Assembly: GCA_016648135.1 (NCBI GenBank)
Contig: JADDOH010023091.1
Location: 62,001 to 126,000, forward strand
Direction: 5' to 3'
DNA: 64,000 bases
From: Agrypnia vestita
Taxonomy: Eukaryota > Arthropoda > Insecta > Trichoptera > Phryganeidae
Both the position numbers and the translations under genes were made by a program. The notes under the pieces are model-generated. The model did no database searches. It was not told the origin of the DNA and was given only the letters and a program-made list of their open reading frames with translations. Of this stretch, positions 1 to 11,452 are shown piece after piece. Position 1 is the stretch's first letter; the number at the start of each line of letters is the position of its first letter.

Positions 1-285
1 AAGAAAAAGAAGTTATTAAAACAATAAAAATCTGAAAACTTCAATATCTAGGACATGTGATGAGATATCCAGAGAGATACGAGATCTTGCATCTCATAAT
101 GCAGGGAAAGATTGCTGGAAGTCGTGGCCCTGGAAGAAGGAGGACTTCATGGCTGAAAAACTTGAGACAGTGGTTTGGCCAGTCTACTGTGGAGCTTTGT
201 ATTAACGCCGCAGTAAACAAAGTCCGCATAGCCAACATGATTGCCAACGTCCGTTAAACGGACAGGGCACGAAAAGAAGAAGAAA
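1..285 (+). mobile_element. 3' tail of an RTE-type LINE (reverse transcriptase C-terminus)
   Basis: The open frame at 57-257 ends in a basic segment (GKIAGSRGPGRRRTSWL, then NLRQWFG) typical of the extreme C-terminus of insect RTE-type endonuclease-reverse transcriptases. After the stop comes a short A/G-rich tail (gaaaagaagaagaaa), as these elements usually have. The catalytic part would lie upstream, outside the window. The frame is open back to the window edge, so the 5' side cannot be judged. Seen: the motif and the tail. Inferred: element class. Confidence 0.75.
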
Positions 286-519
286 CATATTTTTATTTCA
301 GGATAAAAATAGCTCTACAAGTATTGGGGTGTAATTGTTTTTGCAATATTTTCTTCTCATATACGTACTACAAATCGCAATCTGTTTAAACAAGTTTAGA
401 AAATCTTCAGGATGTCTATATTATGTTATTTGGGCTAGGGCTCCAAGAGGTTATAGTTACATGCCAGATTGGCTTACAAAACTGAAGTTTTTCTCCTCTG
501 ATGTGGTGCAATTTTTCAG

Positions 520-740
520 GTTTTACACAGTCGTCGGGACTGGCGGCGCACGCTCGCAGCCACTCGGCGCAGTGTGGTTATCAGTGTTCACGTTGCCCGC
601 GTGCCTTTCCCACCATTGCCGAGCGTCGACGCCATCAGTCAGCTCACGGCCTGGCCAATCTGCCCTGTCCTTACTGTCATCGCCGCTTCTCCAGGTCCAA
701 CGATCTGGTCCGCCACTCTCGAGTGCATCGAGGCCGATGA
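520..740 (+). CDS. 3'-terminal exon of a C2H2 zinc-finger protein
   Basis: A pyrimidine-rich tract ending in AG (518-519) precedes a frame that runs to TGA at 738-740. The frame encodes the second half of one finger (H-x3-H, with its cysteine pair presumably in an upstream exon) and two complete C2H2 fingers, each C-x2-C-x12-H-x3-H, ending a few residues before the stop. Such proteins usually bind DNA as nuclear regulators. The exon is GC-rich compared with its surroundings, as expected of conserved coding DNA. An ATTAAA near 784 could serve polyadenylation. The upstream exons are not visible, and there is no usable start codon in the exon, so it is partial by nature. A processed pseudogene is less likely because a splice acceptor sits at the boundary. 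Target and gene identity are unknown. Confidence 0.72.
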
Positions 741-1632
741 GCTGTCACACGGTCCCATGTACATGCAAGTTCTCAGCGGTATATATTAAAGTGTTATCCT
801 TTTAATATTATTGTATGTACCATTCGATAGTGTTTTACCGTTTTCAAATATTTACTTCACTGAAAAGGATTAGGATGTCTCAAAAAATAACTGAAAATTA
901 TGTACTTTTTATTGTGTAATTTAAAAATATGTTAATACGCAATCGTGTAGTTACACATTGATATAATATTCTGTGTTAAAGGTGAAATTATCCACTATTT
1001 AGCCATTTGGAATTACAGTGGGATTTTATATTTATGTTTTCAAAATTTGCTGGTTCCGTTTCATACAAGCGGTTACCCGCATTCATACTAGATTTACCCT
1101 AAATTTATTACAATATGTATTTTCCATTGAATTTTCCATTTCTATTATGTTCATAGTTATGTTGTTATCTTGTGATACTGAAACCTAACATGGAGGATAG
1201 TTTGAAATGACGATTGTCTATAAAAGTTCAATTGACAACATTTTTACATACCATTCAAATCTTTTTGCTGACAAAGTGAATTATTTTTTACATCAGACTT
1301 TAATATTGTTTATAACAAATAATGAATTTGTGCAAATAAAAAACTATGAAGTTATTTTTTAAAATACGCCAAGTTAAAAATAACATCAAAATAATTAATG
1401 AAACGGGAAAAGGAGGGATTAATGTGAATTCAGGACAACCAAATGGTCGCTTTTTTTGAGAATCATGGGGGAGGCAAAATTTTAATTTTATTCACTTTCA
1501 TTCACATATTCACAATATAACAATTGATTGTACCAACACCTAACTTGTGTTCTCACCAGTGCCGGATTACGCTTATAGATTTAGGTTAGATTATTGCACA
1601 ATCTTATAGATTTAGGATATATAATAAACACA
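741..1632. other. AT-rich region, no gene recognised
   Basis: No protein-coding resemblance on either strand. The first part may be the 3' untranslated region of the zinc-finger exon. The rest is AT-rich sequence. Confidence 0.5.
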
Positions 1633-1853
1633 AATTAAAGTCTTGAGAACAGGGTGCCAAATACTTGATAGTTTGTAGTGGTCATCTCTATTGAAATTGG
1701 GATGTTTGTATATTTCAATGGACTCCCTCACTAATCTGGGTATATGGCACGGTTCTGTTGATAAGATTTTTGTCTTGTCAAATCTGATGAAGTGACAGAG
1801 ATTCCCTGATATATTTGAGTTGTTGTTGTTGCCCTGTTCTCACGACTTTAATT
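1633..1853. repeat. Short inverted-repeat element (MITE-like, about 221 bp)
   Basis: Arms at 1633-1654 and 1832-1853 are inverted copies of about 22 bp (core GAGAACAGGG) with one mismatch, enclosing about 180 bp without coding potential. This is the form of a miniature inverted-repeat element. No clear target-site duplication was found, so the family is not assigned. Confidence 0.5.
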
Positions 1854-2001
1854 CAACCTTTGAGAGACGTCACAGAATTCCGCCGACGTAATTAGTACAT
1901 ATTGCACACTAGCAACCTCTATCGTAGAAGTGAACAATCCACAACAAAGTGCATATAATTTACGCCCCCAGAAATGGAAACATTAATCAGTCCGCCCTAT
2001 A

Positions 2002-2060
2002 CAGTAGAACCTCGTTATAACGAACCCAGTTTTACCGAAAAATGACATATATCGAATTTT
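2002..2060 (+). mobile_element. Single terminal repeat of a pogo/Tigger-like element
   Basis: Directly after a TA (2000-2001) comes CAGTAGAACCTCGTTATAAC, which resembles the termini of pogo/Tigger elements. The complete Tigger-like copy at 45953-46738 begins with a related terminus. No matching right terminus was found nearby, so this is a solo or truncated end. Confidence 0.5.
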
Positions 2061-2440
2061 TTTTCGAAATTAATCCCCTACAATCAATTTTTCATACAAA
2101 AATGCACTTATATGGCGGAATTTCGTTAAAATGTATAACAAAATAATTTTAGTTCCGTGCGAAAACACGTCCATATATTTACGTAAATATATAACGAATT
2201 TTTTGTCAAGATGAAAATATTATTGGTTGTCATGGAGTGAAAGGCGACAGGGGATAGTTTTACGCGACCTGTCGTAAAAAGCAATAAAACTCCAAAGCCC
2301 ACGCGCAGCGACTCCTGCAATATTTGTTTTTTTGGTGTTTTAAAATTGAGATCTTTGAAATTTCTCCTTGAGATCATAAATCTTAATAGGCCCCTTCAAA
2401 GCAGTTTACCATAATCAGTGCATACTAGAAGTGGAAAACA
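2061..2440. other. No gene recognised
   Basis: AT-rich sequence between the Tigger-like end and the broken 3' end of the LINE. It could hold decayed transposon interior, but no protein motif is seen. Confidence 0.4.
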
Positions 2441-4234
2441 TTACGTAGTGATGTAGTGATGTAACTGTCTGATTCTAAAGATTTTTGTATGATTGTCTAA
2501 ATAGTTGTTTTTTAAACTGTGGTAAGCTGTCTCAGTTTTTGTCAGTGCTAGTCTTGCTTCTTTTGACAGATTCTTATTGGCCATAATTGCATTTAGTGCA
2601 CCATTAACTTTGTTTCCCGCAGTTACTCTCCTTTCGATATCATTCTCAGCCTTGCCGTCTCTACTAAACATACTTCCCAAATACACAAACTCGTTCACTT
2701 GTTCTAAGCATTCGTTGTTTATAATTACATCACACTTAGTCACTCTTTCGTCTCTCTCGAATACCATCACTTTCGATTTGCTGACATTCATCAGAAGTTC
2801 ACTCTGCATGCATACATCGGACATCCTGGATACCAAGCACTGCAGATCAGCTTCACTGTTAGCCACTAATACTGCATCGTCTGCGTATAGCAGACAGGAT
2901 ATGGTGAGTCTGTCCATTTTCGCTCCAACTTCTAGTTCCTTCAGTTCTTTCATACAATTATCCATATACAGGTTGAAATGCCATGGTGACATTACGCATC
3001 CCTGTTTGACACCTTTTGTAATATCAAACCATGATGTGAATGTCCCATTAATTCTCACGCAAGCACTACTTCCTTCGTACAGGGATGCAATTGCCTGTAT
3101 GAGTTTACTCTTCACCCCATATTCAGACAAAACCTTCCATAACTTTCGTCTTATCACTCTGTCATACGCTTTTTGGAGATCCACAAAGGCACAAAAAAGT
3201 TTTTGGTTCTTTGCCAAAAACTTTTCGGTCATCTGGCGCAGTGAGAAAATCTGGTCCATGCATCCTCTTCCACTCATGAAGGCTCCTTGTACATCCCACA
3301 CTTTTTCTTTCGTTGTCAACCTCACTCTTTCTATCAAAATTCTCGCATACAGTTTGCCAACAGAGCTCAATAGGCTAATGGCCCGATAATTCGCGCAGTC
3401 CATTCGCGACCCTTTTCCTTTGTATAGAGGCATGATAACAGCTCTTCTCCAATCCTTAGGAGTGTAGCTGCCCTCTAAACATTGGTTGAAGAGTCTATGA
3501 AGCCACGTGAGTATTACTGGACCACCACCCTTAATGTACTCGGCAGCAACATTATCATAACCCACAGCCTTGCCATTCTTCATGTGCTTCAATGCTCTTT
3601 TGATTTCTTCCACAGTTATTTCATTCACACTGTCGTCACTATTCATAAATCCATTGGACGCCTCAAAGGAGTCCTCACTCACATTCCCATTACTCTCATA
3701 CATTTCTTCAAAAAATTCCTTCCATCTATCTTTTATTTCATTTTCGTTTCTAAGCATCTTTCCATTCTTAGACATAATAGCATTCACACAACCTCTTTTC
3801 GTGCCACTTCGAGACTTTTTAACTTCCTTCCAAAAGATCTTGATATTTTCTTGGAAGTTCTGAGTCAATTTAAGTCCCTCGTCCTTCCTCAAACGCTCCT
3901 TTCTTTCTTTCACTCCGTGCTTTACCTTTTTCTTACATACAATATATAAATCCTTTGCTAGCGTATATCCATTCACATCTCCATTCTTTGCTGCCAAGAG
4001 GTTACACCACGCTTTTTTCTTCTCATTTATAAGATCTCTAATCTCGTCATCCCACCATGCACCTCCTTTCTTCCTTCCTTGGACAGTCACATCGCACACT
4101 TCCTTGGCTGACTCATACAGGCTCTTTTTGATGTGTTCCCATGCACTATCAATATTGAGCTCTTCCATACATTTCTCATTTAACCTTTCAGCGGTTTTCC
4201 TTTCAAAGTTTTCCCTGGTATCCTTCTCTTGCAA
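2441..4234 (-). pseudogene. RTE-type LINE reverse transcriptase region
   Basis: This frame has the ordered motifs of a non-LTR reverse transcriptase: NYRAISLLSSVGKLY, FVDLQKAYDRV, GVKQGCVMSP, and the catalytic LLYADDAVLV near 2875-2900. It would copy LINE RNA at a nicked target. The recognisable similarity stops near 2575. The C-terminus found in intact relatives, of the kind seen at 57-257, is replaced by unrelated residues, so the 3' end is lost. It lies directly downstream of the endonuclease frame at 4255-5115 and belongs to the same original ORF. A small frameshift separates the two. Confidence 0.85.
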
Positions 4235-4254
4235 TCTTTCGATTTTGACCCTAC

Positions 4255-5115
4255 CTACCCTACCACTGTTTTCTTCTTAGATCGCCACCCATGAAACAGA
4301 TTCACTCTTGATACTACAAGAAAGTGATCCGTTTCAATTTCAGCGCCCCGAAACACCCTGGTGTCAACAGTGGCGGACCTCAATCTAGAGTCAATTACAA
4401 CGAAATCAATCATTGACCTTTCATTTCCTCTTTCCCACGTATATTGGTGGATTCCTTTGTGTTCAAAAAAAGTATTGGATACAAAAAGGTTCCACTCCAA
4501 ACATACTTCAAGCAAACTATCGCCATTTCCATTCGTCCTTCTATCCCCAAATATACCAAGCGCAGACTCGAAGCCATCTCTTCGAGTTCCAACCCACCCA
4601 TTCAAATCTCCACCCAAAATCAATCTTTCGCTGTCGCTTTTCATGTCTATGACATCTCTTACACTCGTCCAAAACTCATCTTTCACTTCGTCTTTATCTG
4701 AGTTTACAGGGGCATAACCTACAATAAGAAATACCCCAGTGATCCCAATTTTGAAACGGATCCACATGAGCCTGGCACTAATGAACCCATATTCTTTCAT
4801 ACATTCGACCATTCGCTCAGAAAGCAGCGTTGCAACACCCTGGCATGCTCGGTCTGCCTCTGGGACTCCCGACCACAGTACGAGCAGACCATTGTGTTCC
4901 ATCTCTCCACTTCCTTTCTTCATACTCTCACTTATACATAGTACATCTAAACATTTACTCTTCATGCTCTCAGACATTTCATTCATCTTCCTTTCCATTC
5001 CTCCTCTAATATTCCACACACCAATCCGGCATTCTATCCTCCTCTTTGCGCCACCGTGGGGACTGCGGCATGACAGGTGGCTGGCCTTGTCGCTACCTAT
5101 AGGCATAGTTCCCAC
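4255..5115 (-). pseudogene. RTE-type LINE apurinic-like endonuclease region
   Basis: This is the endonuclease/exonuclease/phosphatase domain that nicks target DNA for LINE insertion. Visible landmarks in order are VWNIRGGM near the start, CISES (catalytic Glu), GYAPVNS, LGGDLNGWVG, and the closing SMIDFVV and ETDHFLV (His). The domain is essentially complete. The frame ends at TAG within a short GGTA-type tandem repeat (4246-4268 region). One extra 4-bp unit there puts the downstream reverse transcriptase out of frame. Such a slip is a simple way to inactivate an otherwise well-kept element. Confidence 0.85.
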
Positions 5116-5957
5116 AATTAATTACCTAAAACTCACATCAAGCACTCATCTCTCGCTTGCATTTCTCACAATACTTGGCTTACATCTAAAGTACACATAA
5201 CAGTAGGTTAAAAATTATTCACAAACTAAACAAACAGCTTAAATCTAAATTACACATAATAAGAGTCCAGTTCAAAGTGGTCCGAAACACACGTCGGGCT
5301 AGGATCCTAACTTCATTTAAAACTATTGTCCTTTTTACACATTGTCTATTTCACATTGATCCGCCTGGTCAAGTCTATCCGCTCGCTCTGCTCGGTCCAT
5401 CTGTGCTCCTGGTCCATCTGTGTACCAGATGTTGCAAAGGATGCGCACAGGGTTGCTTTGGCGCTGGAATGTGTCATCCCCCGAGATCGAAATTTGCTGG
5501 TTCCGTTCCACATTCACTTTCATAGTATTAGTAATTATAGCACTATTTTGGTGTCTATAATTTTTGATCCGGAACCTTGAACGTTTTCCGCGTCTACGCG
5601 ATCAGTAACACATAGTATTATATGCACACACTGTTTATGTTTACATGTTGTAGCGCGTCACTTCTACAAGCTTATTTATCGTGTTTTGTAGAGACATATA
5701 ACAAATATTTAACAGATTTTTGTTCCCCTACAGTCACCACGTAAACTTTTCACATTTATACACAAAAAAATGCACTTTGCACTGGTCTATACTATATAAA
5801 TAAGTTATTTTTACCGGAGCGAGCGCGCGCGCGTCCGGCCGCTCCGGGTCCAATTGTATAATTCACAAAATTCACTTTATTCAATATATCTATATGTCTA
5901 TTACGCACACTTCTTATTATAGGTATTGTATGTACACAAGCATAAGATTTCATTAAA
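5116..5957. other. LINE 5' flank and piggyBac 3' flank, no gene recognised
   Basis: The part next to 5115 may be the 5' leader of the LINE. No protein similarity is seen. At 5815-5848 there is a GC-rich stretch (alternating CG with flanking CCGGAGCG and CGCTCCGG) able to form a hairpin, close to the 3' end of the neighbouring piggyBac remnant. Confidence 0.4.
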
Positions 5958-7086
5958 CTAATATTGTTTTTTTGTGTGGTAGTCCTCGAAACATGGATAC
6001 ACACAAAATGCAAGATTGCAGTCGGTGCACATATATTTTGTTTCCCTTCTTTTTTGAGGTCTAACTGATGTATATCTACAGACATGACATTGTCGCTGAG
6101 TTCGCCTTCCTTGGGCTGCAGTTTGTGGTACGGGACGGAGAAAATGTTTCCCTGAAAGACAAGTTGGATGATCCACTACTCGCCTTCCTCCAGATGATAC
6201 CGGCCTTTGTGCCTTATCGACCATCTGAGCGACTAAATTTTCTCAGAATTCGCTAAAAGTTATGACCTTTTGCATTTTCAAGCGATGCAATAAGAAAGCA
6301 TTTAGCGTACCTACGTCAATTAATCTGAAAAAATAAATTTTATACCATTTTATGGATTTTCTGGAACTGTCTACAAACCCAATATGCAGTCCACTTTGTC
6401 AACAGCGCCCATATTTTTGGAATAGTCTACAACCACCTCTGGCTTAATTTTATTTTCTCCCGTGCAATGGTCAATTTTATTGCTAACAATCATCGCATTT
6501 GTATGCATGTTAGTGAGCATTATGACATCTCTTTTATTGTGTCATTTTAGCGCCACGAGGTTGTCAGAATACAAAGACTTCATTTCTCATTTTTTCATTA
6601 CCGAATTTCGGCACGTTTTTTCTGTTTGCTCTAGCTGTTCTACATGCATTTGTTTTATTTTTGTGTAAAAAATCAAACAAAGCTGGACTTGTATACCAGT
6701 TATCTACAAAAAGTCTGTGACCTTTCCCTAAATAATCCTTTAGCATAGTGGTAACAACTGAACCTGATATACCAATGTCATCAATCGGGTTCATTTCAAT
6801 GTTTGATTTGAGAGCCAGTATACACAATAATATCTAAAACATAGCCAGTGAGTGCATCGCAGTGCACAAATAACTTGATCCCAAACCTATGCCGTTTTGA
6901 GGGTATATAAATTTTGAATGAAAGTATTCCCTTCCACAATACGAGACTCTCATCTACACACAAATTCTTAATTGGATAAAAAGTAGATTTGAAAATAGTT
7001 TTCAGTGGATCCAGAAGATTTCTTATTTTCCATAATTTATCTGTTGTCCTGATATCGTTGTCACAAAAATGAAGGGATCGCAGCAA
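5958..7086 (-). pseudogene. Decayed piggyBac transposase
   Basis: Read on the minus strand, three frames follow one another. 7086-6796 carries the first catalytic aspartate (CVDESLVLWKG). 6827-6564 carries the second (FVDNWYTSP). Near 6400-6420 a third frame has AVDKVD, the place of the third aspartate. 6224-5958 carries the C-terminal cysteine-rich zinc domain (CHVC, then CTDCNLAFCVYPCFEDYHT). The N-terminal domain is missing beyond 7086, and several frameshifts and stops break the gene. No TTAA-flanked inverted repeats were found, so element borders are unknown. It is a different lineage from the intact copy at 47059-48771. Confidence 0.85.
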
Positions 7087-7608
7087 AAGTAAAAATCTAT
7101 CTTGGGAAAATAAAACTTTAAAGAATGGTGTTTCAATTACGTAAGTAAAGTCTTAAACATGTTTTTATATTGTTTATTTTCACAAAACACATTTATTAAA
7201 AAGATAATAGATACAAAAGCTAGAAAAAAGAAGAAGAAGATGATAGATACAGATAAAAACTTAAAACTACTGTTCAGTCTCGAAATCCGAATCCATCTCC
7301 GATGGTTCAGGAACCACGTTCCTCACAGTTTCCGAGACTGGTAAATTTTGATACCAGTTATGTAATTCCAAAGGGATAATTTTTTTTCACACATACTGAG
7401 AAGATCGCTTTTCTTCTCTTTACTAAGGGGTAGCTGCGCATCATACGCCTTTGGAATATCGATGGGTCCATGGTTTGTGATTCGTCCACGAAGATTTCCC
7501 ATAACATCAATTATTTTGTTTTCCCCAGTATAATCATACCTGAATTATATTATACCTGGAGAAAGTTTTTCATATTTTAAACATTTATTCTTTAACCAAT
7601 TCACCTTT
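7087..7608. other. No gene recognised
   Basis: AT-rich sequence between the piggyBac remnant and the next transposon-associated gene. It may contain diverged C-terminal sequence of the CGGQN family. No motif is clear. Confidence 0.35.
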
Positions 7609-9936
7609 TCATTTTCGGTATTCATATTTTTGTTTCTTATTGAAGTTGTACCTAGATAATGTTTTTAAGTCAAGCATATCTAAAAAACTTAACTGCGTTG
7701 CTTCGTGGAGTGGCTTTACTTTATTTTTGACACATTTTGCTCGACTCGTTTGAAATATATTTAACCAGTCTTGTACGCTGAACACGTCCATATTCTTTTG
7801 GCAGTGTTCGATAGAGCTACGCATGCTGTCCACCTCCATGTATGTGTGTCCACTCTCCAGGAATCTATGTTCGATAACCTGTAGGTTATTCCTAGATTGG
7901 ACTAGGTTTAAAAACAGAGCCGCAATATGAACGTTCCTGTTTTGTCCACCACACGTGTCGGAATAAAAAATGAGATGTTCAACTTGCTCTGGGACTTTGT
8001 TTGTAATGTACTTCATCAAACCAGAACCAATTTCACTGGCCCCTCGTTTTCCGTCAACTTCTGTCCAGGCGCAATAAAAGTCTCTGTTTGGGAGGCGCAC
8101 CTTCATAAACAGTAAAATTAGATATATTTAATTTCCTCATGTAATACATTAAAGAAACTTCTGATGACGGAATTTGCAAAACCTTTTGCAAATCAAAAGT
8201 TGCTTGAATGCATTTAACATTATTATTTGATAATTCCTTGTCAAGGTTTTTTGATTTCTCAGCCGCTTCCTTCCTTGTAATATGCTTCATGTCTCCAACG
8301 CAATCCTTTCACCTCCTGATGATTGTTTGTATTTTACACATGTTACATATTGGTCTTTTTTAGGGTGGAAAAAGCTGAGATTATACTGCGACCCAAATAT
8401 TCGTCTATATGTGATTTGGCTAACAGATTTTATTTGATTTATATGACAATACTCTTGGTACTGTATGTACATTTTTTTAATTGAGAGGCTGCTTTCCAAA
8501 TATTGGCCCTTGGATCTTGTGTAATGGTTCTCCATTGTGGGATAACGCTCTATGTGACATTTTACAAATTTTATGTCTTCATGCTTTCATTCGTTCCTGT
8601 TCATTTTCATCTATTAGCAAGGTTTTCATAAGTTCACTCCTCATGTTGGTTTGATAGTCGTTAGATTTTACTTCTCTGAAGTGATCTTTTCTTGCTTGGC
8701 CACGGTTGCGATCGGAAACGTTCCGTCCGCGTCCGCCACGTCGACCTCCTCGGCCTCGTTGGGGCGCGTGAGGTGGGCGTTCAGCGTCGGTCGTTGGTAA
8801 GTTGGGAGCGGTGGTAGCTCCAGAATTGCCTTGTTGCGCACTCATGTTGAGCAATAGGCTTTGCGTTATTACCGGAATCCAGGTAAAATGGTCTTGCTTC
8901 TTGTAATGCTGGGACGCAAGGCCGGGCGGAGAGGACACTTTAACATAAAATAATGCCAACCAGGTGGCGAATGTGTTGGGCTGATATGGACGCTTCGGCG
9001 CATAAAACAGCCCAGGGTATGTGGTGGGTCACCTTCAATGTCTTCGTGCTTTGCTTTGTTTGAAGGACTTCTGCAGCCTCTCATGTCCTTTCCCTTGAAG
9101 CCCCCCTGGTCGTCCAGATTATTAAATGCATTTAAAATGATAGTATTGGAAATGCATAAAGTGGAGCAAAAAAACTTTTGGCAGACCCTTTCTCTTGTTG
9201 AATCGGTGTTTGAATGTAAATAGTAAAATTTAGAATTTTTCCTTTGCTTATTTTCCGGGGTGTCCGTCCACCTTACGATATTTTGGGATGCTGCTTTCCG
9301 CATTCCTTAAAATAAAATCTTTCTTCCGCTCATAACTTTTAAGTCCCCAGTAGATTTCGCTAATGCGAATTCGCTCCTCATTTGTTATTTTTTCTGTGCA
9401 TTTGAATTTACATGCAGAGCAGTCTATTACTTTTGGTATTTTTGCAGGTCTTACAACACCTTTCCTATTTTCATATGGTAAACATTGATCCCTATTTTCT
9501 TTTTGAATATTTCTTTTCCAACGTCCAGTTCACATTTCTTTCGTGTGCATATTTTCGCAGGTATGTTTGGTCGAATACAAGTATTATCTGGAACGGTTGT
9601 AACTGCTTCGTCAGGCAGCGTTTCAATTTCTTCAATAGACAAATCTGGCAATGTGTCGTCTTCAATCTCATTTACCGCTTCAACTTCACCTCGATCGCTC
9701 TCTTCATTATATATTGAAGTTGCTACCTCATTTGTACTCAGCTGTATTATTTCTAAAAAAGAAAAATCGTATTGAAATATTATTTAGAGGAGTAAATGAA
9801 TCATAAATGATCATTATTTGATTGCAGGTTAAATGATTACCTATTACAATATCTTGTGAAGCCACCTGTTCATCAACAACATTACTGTTCACTGTGTCAT
9901 TGTTGCCCGCAACGTCTTGCTGAGAGGCTACGTCAT
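7609..9936 (-). pseudogene. Transposon-associated CGGQN-family protein, copy A (multi-exon, broken)
   Basis: A large protein family common in insect genomes, with transposase-like spread. Read on the minus strand: exon 9936-9841 (acidic) has acceptor ttttacag and a GT donor. The next exon starts at 9752, in matching phase. Then come a Cys-rich segment near 9415 (CSACKFKC), RVCQKFFCSTLCIS near 9190, and KHEDI near 9040. After an insertion it continues with NHYTRSKGQYLE, FFHPKKDQYVTC, FDLQKVLQIPSSEVSLMYYMRKL and FYSDTCGGQNRN (near 7960), then FLESGHTYMEVDSM. The Asp-containing motifs look like a DDE-type nuclease, but I do not assign a superfamily; Sola is one candidate. Frameshifts, stops and the insertion at 8588-9038 make it non-functional. 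Confidence 0.7.
8588..9038 (-). mobile_element. 451-bp insertion with 15-bp target-site duplication and an Arg-Gly-rich ORF
   Basis: The insert splits copy A of the CGGQN family. Its flanks are 8573-8587 (ATGTCTTCATGCTTT) and 9039-9053 (ATGTCTTCGTGCTTT), 14 of 15 identical, as expected of a target-site duplication. The host reading (KHED, then EDIKFVKC) resumes across it. On the minus strand it has an ATG at 8845-8843 and an 88-residue frame with an RGG-type patch (QRGRGGRRGGRGRN), which stops within the duplication at 8579. Neither end has a poly(A) or terminal inverted repeats. The duplication length suggests target-primed reverse transcription, but the missing tail is odd. The source gene is unknown. 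Confidence 0.6.
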
Positions 9937-10084
9937 CTGTAAAAGAAAATAGTAAAATTATAATGTTGTCATGTCAACATTTGGTTCAAAGAGAATATAG
10001 TATACAAAAAAGGAAATAAAAAGCTATGTATTTTTTTTACCTGAATGCTATGTATTTTAAAAGGAAGAAAGTAAAATAAATAAA

Positions 10085-10510
10085 AGTAGTCTTTAGTTAC
10101 TCATGTAGGATATTGTCGTAAAATTCATGGTAGTCATCAGGCAAATCTTGCAGGTCATTAAATTTTCGTGCACATATCTTAAGTCTTGTTTGATACAAGA
10201 TTAATTATAGGTTTGGCTCTATGATTTTTATTTTTACTTTGTGGTAAAAGTGCCAACGTATCGGAAAACCTGAGTTTATAAGAAATGTTACCATCAGGAG
10301 TATACGAAAGAGCTTGAATATCTGTAACCTTTGGATCACCTTTTGTTCTTCCTGGTCTGATTGGTTTGTAAAATTCGATTTTCTGAAATTTTTTTGACAT
10401 AGATAGGTTACGTCATGCTCAGATAATTTTCTGGCTGCTTTATAAATCCCATAGTATTCAGCGGGAGCAATTAGTGTCCTATTTTTTAATTGCTTCTCAA
10501 TGCATGGTAT
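10085..10510 (-). pseudogene. CGGQN-family fragment, copy B (C-terminal)
   Basis: On the minus strand the segment reads CIEKQLKNRTL, AEYYGIYKAARK, then YKPIRPGRTKGDPKVTDIQA and YKLRFSD. It ends with KFNDLQDLPDDYHEFYDNI and a stop near 10097. This is the C-terminal part of the same family as copy A. It is frameshifted near 10400. Its first 90 bases are nearly repeated at 11290-11400 in copy C, so two related copies lie in tandem. Confidence 0.65.
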
Positions 10511-11275
10511 CTGCTTCGGATCAACAAATAATTTTTATAGAATACGTCACAAATATAAGTTGTGTAATCTTCTTTTATAGTAATAAATATTTTCTATATT
10601 TTTATAGTAAACATTATTTATATCTTGGTGTTATAATATCATTTGAATTATGTTGTCATACTGATTCTTTTATAGAATAATCTAAATACCAAACGGATGT
10701 TATGTACAGGATACAACTAAACGCGACTTTGTTTTTGTTACTGAGCACATTGATAAAAATCGTATCATAGGGCGGTGTAGGTAGGTGTCTGCATGTGGAG
10801 TGTTTATAATATCGTTTAATCTTATGATAGGGTTTCGATTGTTAACACCGGTCGGTTTTGCGGCCGAAATAAATCAGTGTCTGTGATGTTCTTACGATCT
10901 TGTCGTGACTTCGGGATTCTCCAATAAAAGAGGTTGTCGGTTACTCTTGGTTTATTGGTGGCAACAATATGTTATACAGCGGTTACAATGAACAACAGCG
11001 GTCTATCTCGATATAATGGTAAAAAAAAGCCCAGAGACGACATGCGCGCGACCTTATAAAGCTCTCTCTTTCATGCTCCGTCTCTTTCGTGCTTCGCGAC
11101 ATACGTCCCTCAGATCTATTACAGTGTCATTATTCTGAAGAGAGTGTAAATGGAATTCTAGAGGAAGGCAAACGTTCCTATGTTAAATCAATACATAGCA
11201 TAACAAATCTCAATGGAAATAATGTAAATTTATCTAAAAAAGATGTAATTTCTTGTGAAAATTACAATAGAAATT
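10511..11275. other. No gene recognised; contains a GC-richer stretch
   Basis: 10740-11110 is richer in GC than its neighbours and has AATAAA sequences near 10869 and 10923, so it could be regulatory or LTR-like transposon sequence. No paired LTR or protein motif was found. Confidence 0.3.
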
Positions 11276-11452
11276 ACAAAATTTGACTTATATAGGTTAC
11301 GTCACACTCAGATGATTTTCTGGCTGCTTTACAAATCCCATAGTATTCAGCGGGAACAAATAGTGTCCTATTTTTTAATTGCTTCTCAATACAACCATGC
11401 ATGGTATCTACTTCCATTTGGGTATGTCCCACCTATAAATATTTTTGTTCTA

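Noticed and set aside
2577..3389. Plus-strand open frame of 270 codons
   Set aside because: It is the antisense shadow of the LINE reverse transcriptase on the minus strand and has no motif of its own.
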